Part shown: one piece after another, positions 36,111 to 46,056 of the stretch | Layout of the letters: every line of letters starts with the position of its first letter | Numbering within the stretch: the stretch's first letter is position 1 | NCBI RefSeq assembly: GCF_022807975.1 | Contig: NZ_CP094358.1 | Coordinates: 2,914,001 to 2,978,000, forward strand | Origin: Abyssalbus ytuae | Lineage (GTDB): Bacteria > Bacteroidota > Bacteroidia > Flavobacteriales > Flavobacteriaceae | Length of the DNA stretch: 64,000 nt | Reading direction: 5' to 3' | Position numbers and translations under genes: made by a program | The notes under the pieces: generated by a model | Told to the model about the DNA's origin: nothing | The model's database searches: none | Seen by the model: the letters and a program-made list of their open reading frames with translations, nothing else

Positions 36111-37310
36111 TTAGTTTCTTACCTGGCCGTTACCAAAAATGTAATATTTATTGGTGACGAGTTGTTTTAGTCCTAATGGCCCTCTATGATGTAATTTATC
36201 TGTGCTTATTGCCAATTCGGCTCCCACACCCATTTGACCTCCGTCGGTAAAACGTGTAGAAGCATTTTGGTAAACAGCTGCACTGTCAACCTGTTCCATA
36301 AATTCAACAGCCGAATTATTGTTTTGCGTCATTATGGTTGCAGAATGTCCACCGGAATATTTATTAATTTGTTCAATTGCATTTTGTATCCCGTCTACTG
36401 ATCCTATGCAACATTTCATTGCAAGAAATTCTTCATACCATACAGACTCGTTTTCTATTAAATTATATTGGGAAAGCGTTTTGGAGGTGGCATCATCTAC
36501 CAATATTGTTACTTTGTTTTTTTCCAAAAGAGAAGCCAATTCTTTTAAACGGTTTTTATAATCGGGTAAATTAACATCTACCAGTATTTTATCGAGGGCA
36601 TTACAGGCTGATATTTTATGGGTTTTGGCATTTAAAATAACTTTTAAACTATTTTCCCAATGCGCATCTTTGTCTACATATAAAAAGTTATTGCCCCTGC
36701 CACTAATCAACACTGCACATTGGGCATGTTCTTTAACAAAAGCGATAAGTTTGTCGCCTCCCCGCGGAACAATAAGATCTAATTTTTCTGTTGGATTTTT
36801 TAAGAACTCCTGAGTTTCAGCCCTGTTCATGTTTAAAAGTTGAATCCATTCTTTACCCAGTCCGTTATCCTGAAGTGCCTCATGCCAGCAGGCTTCCAAA
36901 ATTTTATTACTGTTTATGGCTTCTTTACCTCCTTTGAGGAGTATTTTGTTATTTGCTTTAAATGCTAAAACTGCTGCTTCTATAGTTACATCAGGTCGTG
37001 ATTCGTATATTATCATTATGGTGCCAAAAGGTGCAGTTTTATTAATAATTTTCAAGCCGTTTTCAAGGGTTTGGGAAGAAATATTTTTACCAACCGGATC
37101 CTCTTGTATCATTACCTCCCTTACTGATTGTATCATACCGTTTACCTTTTTTTCATTAACAACAAGACGGTCGTACATAGCCTGATCTTCTTTATTAAAA
37201 GAATTGAGGTCTTTTTTATTTGCTTCAATAATTTTATGTTTATCCCGATCCAGTATTTGAATCATAGATTGCAGTACTTTATTCTTTATTTCTGTATTTA
37301 ATAATTTCAT
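36111..37310 (-). CDS. proA: Gamma-glutamyl phosphate reductase
   Basis: The protein has 399 residues of the aldehyde dehydrogenase fold. It has IYESRPDVTIEAAVLAFKAN, LILPRGG-like LIVPRGGDKLIAFVKE, the catalytic Cys in HKISACNALDKILVD, and the C-terminal NASTRFTDGGQMGVGAELAI with RGPLGLKQL. It reduces gamma-glutamyl phosphate to glutamate semialdehyde in proline synthesis. It starts 6 bp after proB. Confidence 0.95.
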   Translation of the reverse strand: MKLLNTEIKNKVLQSMIQILDRDKHKIIEANKKDLNSFNKEDQAMYDRLVVNEKKVNGMIQSVREVMIQEDPVGKNISSQTLENGLKIINKTAPFGTIMIIYESRPDVTIEAAVLAFKANNKILLKGGKEAINSNKILEACWHEALQDNGLGKEWIQLLNMNRAETQEFLKNPTEKLDLIVPRGGDKLIAFVKEHAQCAVLISGRGNNFLYVDKDAHWENSLKVILNAKTHKISACNALDKILVDVNLPDYKNRLKELASLLEKNKVTILVDDATSKTLSQYNLIENESVWYEEFLAMKCCIGSVDGIQNAIEQINKYSGGHSATIMTQNNNSAVEFMEQVDSAAVYQNASTRFTDGGQMGVGAELAISTDKLHHRGPLGLKQLVTNKYYIFGNGQVRN

Positions 37311-37316
37311 TCTGTT

Positions 37317-38087
37317 TTATTTAGTTATTTTAGTTCCAACATTTTTTCCTTCTACAATATCAAGAATCACTCTGTCCTGCTTTCCGTTGGCTATAAATGT
37401 GGGTATGTTTTTAGAGGCAGAGTGTTTGGCTATTTTTATTTTAGATGACATGCCACCTCGTCCTTCAGCTTCACCTTTTTCACTTTTTTGAATGTATTTT
37501 TCAACATTTTGGTCTATTGATATTTTTTCAATGACCTCAGAGTTATCGTCATCCGGATGCCCTGTAAATATTCCGTCAGTATCGGTTAAAAGAATAAGTT
37601 TATCCGCATTAATCAACTCGGCCACCAGGCTTGCAAGTTCGTCATTGTCTGAAAACATTGAGTTGGTTACAGAAACCGCATCGTCTTCATTTGCAATAGG
37701 GATAACACCTTCAGATAATAAACCTTCGTAACAATTTATCATATTCTCACGGTGTATTCCTGGATTAAAATCTCGTTTTGTGGCTAAAACCTGGGCACAT
37801 TTCATACCATAATCATGAAAAATATTGTAGTACACTCTCATTATTCTGGGTTGCCCGATGGAGGAAAAAACCTGTCTGCGTATGGCTTTATCTTTTATCT
37901 GACTTTCACCGAGAACTTCTTTTCCGGCAATTACAGAGCCTGAGGATACAAGAACACAAATAATATTTCGCTCGTATAACTCTACTATTTGTTCGATGAG
38001 TTTTATCAGGGTGGGTCTTACAATTCTGTTGTCTTTGTTGGTCATTACACTAGTACCAACTTTTATTACTATTCTTTGATCGTGCAT
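37317..38087 (-). CDS. proB: Glutamate 5-kinase (AAK domain only)
   Basis: The protein has 256 residues. The amino-acid-kinase domain shows VIKVGTSVMTN, VLVSSGSVIAGKEVLG, IPIANEDDAVS, FSDNDELASLVAELINADKL and LLTDTDGIF, then GRGGMSSKIKIAKHSA. The C-terminal PUA domain of the E. coli enzyme (367 residues) is absent, as in other Bacteroidota. It phosphorylates glutamate for proline synthesis. Confidence 0.95.
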   Translation of the reverse strand: MHDQRIVIKVGTSVMTNKDNRIVRPTLIKLIEQIVELYERNIICVLVSSGSVIAGKEVLGESQIKDKAIRRQVFSSIGQPRIMRVYYNIFHDYGMKCAQVLATKRDFNPGIHRENMINCYEGLLSEGVIPIANEDDAVSVTNSMFSDNDELASLVAELINADKLILLTDTDGIFTGHPDDDNSEVIEKISIDQNVEKYIQKSEKGEAEGRGGMSSKIKIAKHSASKNIPTFIANGKQDRVILDIVEGKNVGTKITK

Positions 38088-38090
38088 AAT

Positions 38091-38897
38091 TTATTTTTCT
38101 TTTCCTAATTCAACTGCTCTGTGGAATGCAGCAAAAGCAGCTTCTTCTATATATTTTTTTACTTTATTTTGATTCATTGAGTTCAGGGCAGCTTCAGTTG
38201 TACCGCCTTTTGAGGCTACCCTGTTCATCCATTCTTCCGGAGAAATATCAGATTGATTAAATATTTCTACTGCGCCTTCAAATGTTTGGCTGACCAACAT
38301 ACGGGATTCTTTTTCTGAAAACCCCATTTTGATAGCGGCATTCATCATACTTTCCATAAAGTAGAAAACATAGGCAGGTCCACTTCCTGAGATACCGGTT
38401 GATGCATCAATAAATTCTTCATTTTTTACTTTTAGAGATTTACCGGTGGTATCAAGAAGTGTTTGTATATTTAAGAGTACAGTGTCTGATACTTCTTTTG
38501 AAGATGTATATGCTGTCATTCCTTTATTAACCATAGCAGGTAAATTAGGCATGGCACGTACGACTTTTTTAATTCCAAGCCCATTTTGAATAGATTTTAT
38601 GGTAACTCCGGCCATAACAGATACAAATACCTGGTTTGGGTTTACATAAGGTTTTATACTTGCAAATAAATCAGAAGCATGGTATGGTTTAACTGCTATA
38701 AATATAATTTCTGCGTCAGGGAGGCAGTCTTTAATATTATCAAAAATTTTAAAATCGGGTTCTTTTTTAAGTAGTTTGATTTTTTCCGGGGATTTTTCCA
38801 GGATCATAATTTTTTTTCCACCTAATATTGTTGAAGCAGACATTCCTCGGGCATATGTTAAACCCATGTTGCCTGCTCCAATAAGTAATACTTTCAT
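38091..38897 (-). CDS. proC: Pyrroline-5-carboxylate reductase
   Basis: The protein has 268 residues. Rossmann start LLIGAGNMGLTYARGM, then IFIAVKPYHA, VSVMAGVTIKSIQ, VRAMPNLPAMVNKGMTAY and the substrate region STGISGSGPAYVFYFMES, followed by RVASKGGTTEAAL. It converts pyrroline-5-carboxylate to proline. It is first in the proC-proB-proA operon with a 3-bp gap to proB, so all three proline enzymes are made together. The 228 bp upstream of it hold no gene. Confidence 0.96.
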   Translation of the reverse strand: MKVLLIGAGNMGLTYARGMSASTILGGKKIMILEKSPEKIKLLKKEPDFKIFDNIKDCLPDAEIIFIAVKPYHASDLFASIKPYVNPNQVFVSVMAGVTIKSIQNGLGIKKVVRAMPNLPAMVNKGMTAYTSSKEVSDTVLLNIQTLLDTTGKSLKVKNEEFIDASTGISGSGPAYVFYFMESMMNAAIKMGFSEKESRMLVSQTFEGAVEIFNQSDISPEEWMNRVASKGGTTEAALNSMNQNKVKKYIEEAAFAAFHRAVELGKEK

Positions 38898-39125
38898 AAG
38901 AGTTTTTTATATTAAAAAATTCAATGTATAATCGAACAAATATTATGCGACAGTTTGTTTCTGGCTATAGAGTTTATCTTTTGCTATATAGTTATGATAG
39001 ATTATTCTTATTAAACGCTTCAATGGCACACTATAGTTTAAAATTCAGATTTATGAATATGTTTTTTGAATTAAATAAATCCCAAATGTGTGTATAAATA
39101 CTGAAATATTGTCAGTTTGAGTATA

Positions 39126-40067
39126 TTATTCATCGTTATTTTCTGAATTTTTAGGGTGGTTATTGAAAACTACCCGCGTTTTTGAGAAACTGTCCGGATA
39201 ATTTTTTTGAATGAATTTTATAAGATGTTCCCGTACATATACTCTTAAATCCCACGCATCTGATGAATTTCTGGCACTCATGAGAGCCCTGATTTCTACA
39301 TAATCTTCTTTTGAATCTGTTACTTGTATATTGTTTACTCTTTCATCCCATAGGTCATTTGATTTTAATAATTTGGTTAGTTCTTCTCTAAGTGCATCAA
39401 AATCAATGTTGTAATCAGTGTATAAATAAACGGTTCCTAAAATCTCCGAAGTTGTTCTTGTCCAGTTTTGAAAAGGTTTGTCTATAAAGTAGGTGGTGGG
39501 AAGTATTAATCGGCGTTGATCCCAAATCCTTACTACTACATAGGTAAGTGTAATTTCTTCAACCCGGCCCCATTCACCTTCAACTACTAATACATCATCT
39601 AGGCGAATAGGTTGGGAGATTGCAATTTGGAATCCGGCTAATATTGTTCCTATTGCCTTTTGGGCAGCAAAACCTATGATAATACCAGCTATTCCGGCAG
39701 AAGCAAAAATACTCACCCCAATTTTTCTGACTTCGTCAAAAAGCATTAAGATTATTGCTGCCGAAACTACGATGATGATAAATATTATAATCCTTTCCAG
39801 GATATTTAATTGTGTGTATAATTTTCTTGCTCTTAAATTATTATGACTGGTCATATCAAACCGTTCCAGATAGTGTTTTTTGACAGTTTTTAAAAATGCA
39901 ATTAAAGACCAGGTAATGCTTATTATAAGAAGTATTGAACTTACTTTTTTTAAAATATATCTTATGTTTTCATCGGTAACATCAATAAAATAGGAAAGAC
40001 CGTCTTTTAAGAAAACGGCTATCAATAATATTATAAGAGGAGTTATAAACTTTTTTAAGTTTTTCAT
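39126..40067 (-). CDS. MscS-family mechanosensitive ion channel
   Basis: The protein has 313 residues from the ATG at 40067 (MKNLKKFITPL). TM helices lie near 8-25, 38-58 and 85-105. The pore helix and beta domain follow: FASAGIAGIIIGFAAQKAIG, LAGFQIAISQPIRLDDVLVV, EGEWGRVEEITLTYVVVRIWD and RRLILPTTYFIDKPFQNWTR. The gating protects against osmotic down-shock. The C-terminal cytoplasmic domain is shorter than in large YbdG/MscM types. Transcribed alone. Confidence 0.9.
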   Translation of the reverse strand: MKNLKKFITPLIILLIAVFLKDGLSYFIDVTDENIRYILKKVSSILLIISITWSLIAFLKTVKKHYLERFDMTSHNNLRARKLYTQLNILERIIIFIIIVVSAAIILMLFDEVRKIGVSIFASAGIAGIIIGFAAQKAIGTILAGFQIAISQPIRLDDVLVVEGEWGRVEEITLTYVVVRIWDQRRLILPTTYFIDKPFQNWTRTTSEILGTVYLYTDYNIDFDALREELTKLLKSNDLWDERVNNIQVTDSKEDYVEIRALMSARNSSDAWDLRVYVREHLIKFIQKNYPDSFSKTRVVFNNHPKNSENNDE

Positions 40068-40218
40068 AGATTTTATTTTCAGCAATTATATATCAAAACC
40101 AATAATGAATACAGTATTGAAGCAAAAATTTTTACTTAGTACTCTTTGGGGTTAAAAGTAATATTGATAGATAATATCTTTGTTTCTATTAAATCTGATT
40201 TTAACTTAATTGAAAGTT

Positions 40219-42249
40219 TTATTCTGTTTTTTCAGTTTTATATTTGTTAAACCAGCTTAAAATAGCTGAAACTTTTGCAATCAGGTTACTTGGGTTGGCA
40301 GCTATACCGTGGGAAGCATTAGGAATACGTACAAGAGCTGCATCTACTTTTCTTAGCTTTAATGCCGTGTAAAATTGTTCCGATTCGGCTATTGGGGTTC
40401 TATAATCATCTTCACCGGTAAGTATCATAGTGGGAGTGGTTACATTTCCTGCCAGTGAGATGGGAGAACGTTTGTAATAATTTTCAAAATCGTTCCATGG
40501 ATAATCAGCAAACCAGTATTTATAGAAATATGAAGGAAAATCGGCATATAAGGCAAAACTGTAAAAATTTATTACGGGTTTAGCCACTACGGCGGCTTTA
40601 AATCTATTTGTTTTTCCAACAATCCATGCAGATAATACTCCGCCACCACTTCCGCCGGTAACAAAAAGATTATTTTCATCAATAAATCCTTTACTAATAA
40701 CAGCATCTACACCAGACATTAAATCATCATAATCCTGTCCGGGATAGTTATGATGGATGAGATTGCCAAAATCTTTGCCGTAACTTGTACTCCCCCGTGG
40801 GTTTACATACAATACAACATAACCACTTGCAGCATACAGTTGAATTTCGGCTGAAAACCTTGCTCCGTAATTAAGAAAAGGGCCGCCATGGATTTCTAAG
40901 ATAAGCGGGTATTTTTTAGTGGAGTCAAAATTTGGTGGTGTTACTACCCATCCCTGTACTTTCCGGCCATCAAACGATGAGTTGAACCATATTTCTTCGG
41001 TTTTGCCTAGGTTTTTATATTTAAAAAGATCTTCGTTGTAATTGGTAATCCTTTTTGAAAGGGTGTTTTGTCCTGAAGCCAAATCTGCCGGATGTTCTGG
41101 GGTTGAGAGTGTAAAAGCATATTTTCCTTTGGGAGTAATGGAAAAAGTTCCGCCGGTATAAGGCCTTCCAAGAGATAACCCTCCTACATTTTTAGTTAAG
41201 TTTTTGACATTTCCTTTTAAATCTATATGAGCTATCCAGGTATTGCCATTCTCGTCATATTGAAAAAACAATCCGTTACTTTTTTCGTTCCAGTAAATAT
41301 TTTCTATGTCACGGTCAAAGTTGCCTGAAATATTTTTGGGATTGTTTCCATTTACATCCATCACATATAAATTGGTAATCTGATAACCTTCAAATACATC
41401 ATCAAAGCCCAAATATGCAATATATTTACCGTCGGGAGATATTTTGGGTTCTGTATCAGGACCAAATCTGTGGGTAAGCGTATCTATTTTTCCACTTTGA
41501 ATACTAATTTTATATATTTCGGAATTTAATGGTTCATATTCACTATTATCTTTAAGATTGGCAGAAAAATATAAAGTTTCAGAGTTTTTAGGCCATACAG
41601 GAGCACTGTAATTATGTTTGCTGTTTGTAATCTGTCGGGGTGTCCCTCCGTTAGCAGACAGAACAAACAGTTGTTGATACCCGTTTTTAAGATAACCACG
41701 TCCGTCAGCACGGTAGTTAAGTTTATCAATATATTTTGGGGCATCATTCCATTTAGCTCCTTTTGGTTTAGAAGGTAATTGAATGGGGGATGAGCTTTCC
41801 CCAGGCACAAACATATTAAAAGCCAGGTACTTGTCGTCTGGTGACCAACTAATGGAACCGGGTGAATACTGAATGTTTGTTAGTCGGGCTTCATCATTAG
41901 TGTCTATCCACTTCAAGTATATTTGAACAGAACCATCTTTGGCCGATTTGTATACTATTTTTTTACCATCGTTGGACCATTTTGGAGCAAAATCATTTTG
42001 ATTGCCACTTGTTAAAGGGCGATTGTTGGAGCCGTCAAAATTTACAATCCAGAGGTTAGAAAAATTTTTATCTGTCATTATATCTTTAAAATTGCGTACA
42101 TATACAATTTTATTTCCATCAGGGGAAATCTGGGGATCTGAAACATATTCCAATTCAAAAATATCTAACAGTTCCAGCTTATCTGATGGTTGGGCTAACG
42201 ATATAAAATGTACAAGGAATAAAAGGACGAAGAGATAAAGTTTTTTCAT
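40219..42249 (-). CDS. S9-family prolyl oligopeptidase-type peptidase (exported)
   Basis: The protein has 676 residues. A signal peptide (LYLFVLLFLVHFISLAQ) is followed by a seven-bladed propeller with WD40-like PD40 repeats (DPQISPDGNKIVYVRNF, FAPKWSNDGKKIVYKSA, GSISWSPDDKYLAFNMF, EPKISPDGKYIAYLG). The C-terminal hydrolase domain has LEIHGGPFLNYG, VTGGSGGGVLSAW (Ser), TGEDDYRTPIAESEQFY (Asp) and PNASHGIA (His). It is probably a periplasmic dipeptidyl- or acylaminoacyl-peptidase that trims peptides. Confidence 0.92.
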   Translation of the reverse strand: MKKLYLFVLLFLVHFISLAQPSDKLELLDIFELEYVSDPQISPDGNKIVYVRNFKDIMTDKNFSNLWIVNFDGSNNRPLTSGNQNDFAPKWSNDGKKIVYKSAKDGSVQIYLKWIDTNDEARLTNIQYSPGSISWSPDDKYLAFNMFVPGESSSPIQLPSKPKGAKWNDAPKYIDKLNYRADGRGYLKNGYQQLFVLSANGGTPRQITNSKHNYSAPVWPKNSETLYFSANLKDNSEYEPLNSEIYKISIQSGKIDTLTHRFGPDTEPKISPDGKYIAYLGFDDVFEGYQITNLYVMDVNGNNPKNISGNFDRDIENIYWNEKSNGLFFQYDENGNTWIAHIDLKGNVKNLTKNVGGLSLGRPYTGGTFSITPKGKYAFTLSTPEHPADLASGQNTLSKRITNYNEDLFKYKNLGKTEEIWFNSSFDGRKVQGWVVTPPNFDSTKKYPLILEIHGGPFLNYGARFSAEIQLYAASGYVVLYVNPRGSTSYGKDFGNLIHHNYPGQDYDDLMSGVDAVISKGFIDENNLFVTGGSGGGVLSAWIVGKTNRFKAAVVAKPVINFYSFALYADFPSYFYKYWFADYPWNDFENYYKRSPISLAGNVTTPTMILTGEDDYRTPIAESEQFYTALKLRKVDAALVRIPNASHGIAANPSNLIAKVSAILSWFNKYKTEKTE

Positions 42250-42356
42250 TTTGATTTTGGTATAGTTAACCCTAAAGTTAAATCAATATTTGGTAAAAAA
42301 GAAAATCAGGAAGTTATTTCTGATATGATTTATGTTTCGGAACGTATTTGGATATA

Positions 42357-42390
42357 AAAAAACAGCCCTCAATTGAGGGCTGTTTTTATT
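42357..42390 (-). terminator. rho terminator
   Basis: AAAAACAGCCCTCAA / TTGAGGGCTGTTTTT hairpin after the rho stop (minus strand). Confidence 0.85.
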
Positions 42391-42406
42391 TAATAAATTT
42401 ATAAAA

Positions 42407-44071
42407 TTACTGATTCATGGTCAGTAAAAATTCCTCGTTGTTTCTTGTTTGTTTAATTCTTGACTCCATAAACTCCATGGCTTCAACAGGGTTCATATCG
42501 GCAAGGTATTTTCTCATTATCCACATACGTTGAATTGAATTTTCATCCAATAGTAGGTCGTCCCTTCTTGTTGATGAAGAAATAAGGTCAATAGCGGGGA
42601 ATAATCTTCTGTTTGCAATACGTCTGTCTAACTGAAGCTCCATGTTACCTGTACCTTTAAATTCTTCAAAAATAACCTCATCCATTTTAGAGCCTGTTTC
42701 TGTTAAAGCCGTCGCTATAATAGTAAGAGATCCTCCTCCTTCTATATTGCGGGCAGCTCCGAAGAAACGTTTTGGTTTATGAAGGGCATTAGCATCAACA
42801 CCACCACTTAACACTTTACCGGAAGCCGGTTGAACAGTGTTGTAGGCTCTGGCAAGACGGGTAATTGAATCCAGAAGGATTACTACATCATGTCCGCACT
42901 CTACAAGCCTTTTGGCTTTATCAAGTACAATATTGGCCACTTTTACATGTTCCTGGGCTTCTTTATCAAAAGTAGATGCAATTACCTCGCCTCTAACATT
43001 TCGTTGCATATCGGTTACCTCTTCCGGACGTTCGTCAATTAGTAAAATAATTTGATATACTTCCGGGTGGTTGGCAGAAATAGCGTTGGCAATATCTTTA
43101 AGCAACATTGTTTTCCCTGTCTTTGGCTGGGAAACAATCATACCACGCTGGCCTTTTCCAATAGGAGAAAAAAGGTCAACTATGCGGGTGGATAGTGTGC
43201 TTTGCCTTTCTGCTAATTTAAATTTTTCCTGAGGAAATAATGGTGTTAAGTGTTCAAACGATACTCTATCTCTGACAACTTGCGGATCCAGTCCGTTTAT
43301 TTTCGAAACCTTTATAAGAGGAAAGTATTTTTCACCTTCTTTAGGTGGCCTTACCGTACCTCTTACAGTATCACCTGTTTTTAAACCAAATAGGCGAATT
43401 TGAGATTGGGATACATAAATATCATCCGGAGATGACAGATAATTATAGTCACTGCTTCTTAAAAAACCGTATCCATCCTGCATAATGTCTAAAACACCTT
43501 CGCTTTCAACTATGCCGTCAAATTCAAAGTCGGGGTCACGATAACGGTTTTTCTTTTCCCTGTCAAAATTGTCCTTGTCTTTTGCAGTATTGTTGTTATT
43601 GTTATTTTGATTCCTTTTTTGCTGATTATGGTGCTTTTGCGGGAATTCTTTATTTGTTTTTCTTTCGGTTTTTTCCTGAGGTTTTTCAGGTTCAGTTTTA
43701 GCAATAATACTATTGTCTTTTGGCTGTGGAGCTTTTGTGGGCTGTGGAGGTTTTGTCTCTATCGGTTTTTCAACTTTCTCAGCTTTCGGCACTCTCTGGA
43801 TTTCTTTTTTTGCCGTGGTTTTCACATTTTCACTGGTCTTTTTTGTGATACGAGACCTTTTTGGTTTTTGTGCTTTTGGTTTTTCTTCTGTTTTTTCTGA
43901 AGTATCACTTCCATTTTTAGCAACAGCATTTGGACTGGCCGCCTGAACATCTAAAATCTGATAAATTAAATCATCTTTTTTTAGAGACTTGTATTTTGGA
44001 ATTCCGGCAACCTGTGCAATTTCCTGTAATTCAGCAAGTTTTTTTGCTTTTAAATTCGAAATATCAAACAT
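42407..44071 (-). CDS. rho: Transcription termination factor Rho with low-complexity insert
   Basis: The protein has 554 residues versus 419 in E. coli. The Rho N-terminal helix domain (1-45) is followed by a Lys/Pro/Glu/Thr and then Asn/Gln-rich insert (about 46-172, including NNNNNN), the RNA-binding cold-shock domain (about 185-255, with [23 protein letters not shown]), and the hexameric ATPase with Walker A QPKTGKT (305-311), [29 protein letters not shown] and [21 protein letters not shown]. The insert is typical of Bacteroidota Rho and probably disordered. Confidence 0.96.
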   Translation of the reverse strand: MFDISNLKAKKLAELQEIAQVAGIPKYKSLKKDDLIYQILDVQAASPNAVAKNGSDTSEKTEEKPKAQKPKRSRITKKTSENVKTTAKKEIQRVPKAEKVEKPIETKPPQPTKAPQPKDNSIIAKTEPEKPQEKTERKTNKEFPQKHHNQQKRNQNNNNNNTAKDKDNFDREKKNRYRDPDFEFDGIVESEGVLDIMQDGYGFLRSSDYNYLSSPDDIYVSQSQIRLFGLKTGDTVRGTVRPPKEGEKYFPLIKVSKINGLDPQVVRDRVSFEHLTPLFPQEKFKLAERQSTLSTRIVDLFSPIGKGQRGMIVSQPKTGKTMLLKDIANAISANHPEVYQIILLIDERPEEVTDMQRNVRGEVIASTFDKEAQEHVKVANIVLDKAKRLVECGHDVVILLDSITRLARAYNTVQPASGKVLSGGVDANALHKPKRFFGAARNIEGGGSLTIIATALTETGSKMDEVIFEEFKGTGNMELQLDRRIANRRLFPAIDLISSSTRRDDLLLDENSIQRMWIMRKYLADMNPVEAMEFMESRIKQTRNNEEFLLTMNQ

Positions 44072-44219
44072 TTACAATGATAATAAATTACGGTTTGAGG
44101 TAAAAAATATTGTCTTGGAGTATAGAACAAGAGCCTTTGTGCATCTTGTTTATGAATTTATATGGCAATAATACAAATTTATTTTTATAAACAAGGGTTT
44201 TTTTCTAAAAAGAACTTTA

Positions 44220-44227
44220 TATTTTTG
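44220..44227 (+). promoter_or_regulatory. -7 element TATTTTTG upstream of DUF4293 gene
   Basis: Exact TAnnTTTG, 19 bp before the ATG at 44247; no convincing -33. Confidence 0.45.
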
Positions 44228-44246
44228 CCAGAGAATTAAAAAAAGT

Positions 44247-44657
44247 ATGATTCAGCGTATTCAATCTATATATTTGTTGTTGGTGGTGGTATTAAACGGA
44301 GTACTTCCATTTTGGATATATTTATGGACTGATGCCCTGGGTAAGGCTGTATATGCACAAAATGATATGTTATACTCAATTGTTTTTATGGTATCGGCAG
44401 TGCTGGCTTTTATTACTATATTTTTGTTTAAAAAAAGAAAAAACCAATTTGTTTTAAACAGGTTGAACATAATATTAAACTTTTTTTTACTAGGATTTTT
44501 CGTTTATCGGTCGCTAAGTTTATCCGGAGAAACTGAAGTTTCTGAGAAGGGTATTGGGATGCTTCTACCAATTATTTCTATCGTTTTTTTAGTGTTGGCC
44601 AATAAGGCTATCAAAAGGGACGAAGATCTTGTAAAATCTGTTGATCGGTTGCGATAA
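44247..44657 (+). CDS. DUF4293 four-helix membrane protein
   Basis: The protein has 136 residues and four hydrophobic helices (about 5-25, 44-62, 70-88, 103-120). It starts MIQRIQSIYLLLVVVLNGVL, the typical opening of DUF4293 proteins, which are usually next to rho in Bacteroidota, as here (divergent). Function unknown. A shared terminator lies between it and the convergent phosphoesterase gene. Confidence 0.85.
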   Translation: MIQRIQSIYLLLVVVLNGVLPFWIYLWTDALGKAVYAQNDMLYSIVFMVSAVLAFITIFLFKKRKNQFVLNRLNIILNFFLLGFFVYRSLSLSGETEVSEKGIGMLLPIISIVFLVLANKAIKRDEDLVKSVDRLR

Positions 44658-44687
44658 ACCTAACATCTTAGTATTTTATTAGTGCGT

Positions 44688-44713
44688 AAAGCCCGGGTGA
44701 AGATCCGGGCTTT
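44688..44713. terminator. Bidirectional terminator
   Basis: AAAGCCCGG / CCGGGCTTT hairpin between two convergent genes. Confidence 0.85.
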
Positions 44714-44714
44714 G

Positions 44715-45212
44715 TTATTTTCGTTTTTCCAATTCTATTATTTCCAAATCTTTTATCTGTTCTTTGTCTATAGTAAAGCGTAGCATGGTACGAACCTGGT
44801 GAAAGCCATGTTTTCCTGCGGCACCGGGATTCATGTGAAGGAGATTATTTTTTTTGTCCCACATAACTTTTAAAATATGAGAATGTCCGCATATAAATAA
44901 TTTTGGGGGATTTTCCTGCAATTCTTTTCTGATGACCGGATTATATTTTCCCGGATATCCTCCGATATGAGTTATCAAAACTTCTACATTTTCACAAAAA
45001 AAACGGTTGTTTTCCGGAAATTCCAATCTTATTGTATTGTCATCAATATTTCCGAAAACCCCACGCAGGGGTTTATACATTTTTATAGTGTCAGTAACCT
45101 TTATATCGCCAATATCACCTGCATGCCATACTTCATCGGCCTGTGCAATATATTTTAAAATTTGGTTGTCAATATATCCGTGAGTATCTGAAAGTAGAAG
45201 TATTTTTGTCAT
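44715..45212 (-). CDS. YfcE/MJ0936-type metallophosphoesterase
   Basis: The protein has 165 residues. Calcineurin-like motifs: LLSDTHGYIDNQI (DxH), VWHAGDIGD (GD), GVFGNIDDNTIR (GNxD), ITHIGGYPG and FICGHSHILK (GHSH). These bind a two-metal centre that hydrolyses phosphodiesters. The natural substrate is not known for this group. Single gene. Confidence 0.92.
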   Translation of the reverse strand: MTKILLLSDTHGYIDNQILKYIAQADEVWHAGDIGDIKVTDTIKMYKPLRGVFGNIDDNTIRLEFPENNRFFCENVEVLITHIGGYPGKYNPVIRKELQENPPKLFICGHSHILKVMWDKKNNLLHMNPGAAGKHGFHQVRTMLRFTIDKEQIKDLEIIELEKRK

Positions 45213-45306
45213 AAAACTTAAAAAAACTCTAAAAAAAGTGTTGTTGGGTTTTTAGAATGCTATAATAAATATCTTTGTAAGCTATTAACAAAAATAGCAC
45301 TTTAGA

Positions 45307-46056
45307 GTGAGATATTTTCTAGAGTTTTCATATAATGGAAAACACTATCATGGCTGGCAAAACCAACCCAATGCAATTTCTGTACAGGAAGTATTGGAAA
45401 AAGCCCTGTCAACTTTGTTGAGAAAAAAAACCGAAGTTGTGGGAGCAGGAAGGACTGACTCGGGCGTACATGCCAGGCAGATGTTTGCACATTTTGATTT
45501 TAAGGAGGAAATTGATGAGGGTACACTGGTGTATAGATTAAATTCTTTTTTGCCACCAGATATTTGTGTAAAGAATATTTTTAAAGTTAAAAATGATGCC
45601 CATACGCGCTTTGATGCTGTTTCCCGGACTTATGAATACTGGATAACACCACAAAAAAATCCTTTTTTAACAGATTTTGCATATTATTTAAAGTATTCTT
45701 TAGATATTGAAAAAATGAACGAAGTAGCCAAGTTATTATTTGAATATGACAACTTTCAATGTTTTTCAAAATCTAATACCGATGTAAAAACCTATTTGTG
45801 TAAAATATCCCAGGCTCATTGGAAAATGGAAGACGAAAAGTTTATTTTTACCATAACTGCCGACAGGTTTTTGCGCAATATGGTAAGGGCAATAGTGGGT
45901 ACCCTTCTAGAAGTTGGTTTTGGAAAGAGTTCTAAACAAGATGTTAAAAAAATTATAGAAAGCAAAAATAGAAGTAAAGCAGGAGCTTCAGTTCCTGCAC
46001 ATGGCTTATATTTGACGAAAGTTGAATACCCGGATTCAATTTTACATAATGAGTAA
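45307..46056 (+). CDS. truA: tRNA pseudouridine synthase A
   Basis: The protein has 249 residues from the GTG at 45307 (MRYFLEFSYNGKHYHGWQNQ). The catalytic motif GAGRTDSGVHARQ holds the nucleophilic Asp, and FDAVSRTYEYWI and FTITADRFLRNMVRAIVGTL follow. It makes pseudouridine at positions 38-40 of tRNAs. Its stop overlaps the ATG of the ABC exporter (ATGAGTAA), so the two genes are coupled. Confidence 0.95.
   Translation: MRYFLEFSYNGKHYHGWQNQPNAISVQEVLEKALSTLLRKKTEVVGAGRTDSGVHARQMFAHFDFKEEIDEGTLVYRLNSFLPPDICVKNIFKVKNDAHTRFDAVSRTYEYWITPQKNPFLTDFAYYLKYSLDIEKMNEVAKLLFEYDNFQCFSKSNTDVKTYLCKISQAHWKMEDEKFIFTITADRFLRNMVRAIVGTLLEVGFGKSSKQDVKKIIESKNRSKAGASVPAHGLYLTKVEYPDSILHNE

Noticed and set aside
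38898-39125. Gene between proC and the MscS gene
   Set aside because: 228 bp of AT-rich sequence without a usable frame or structure.
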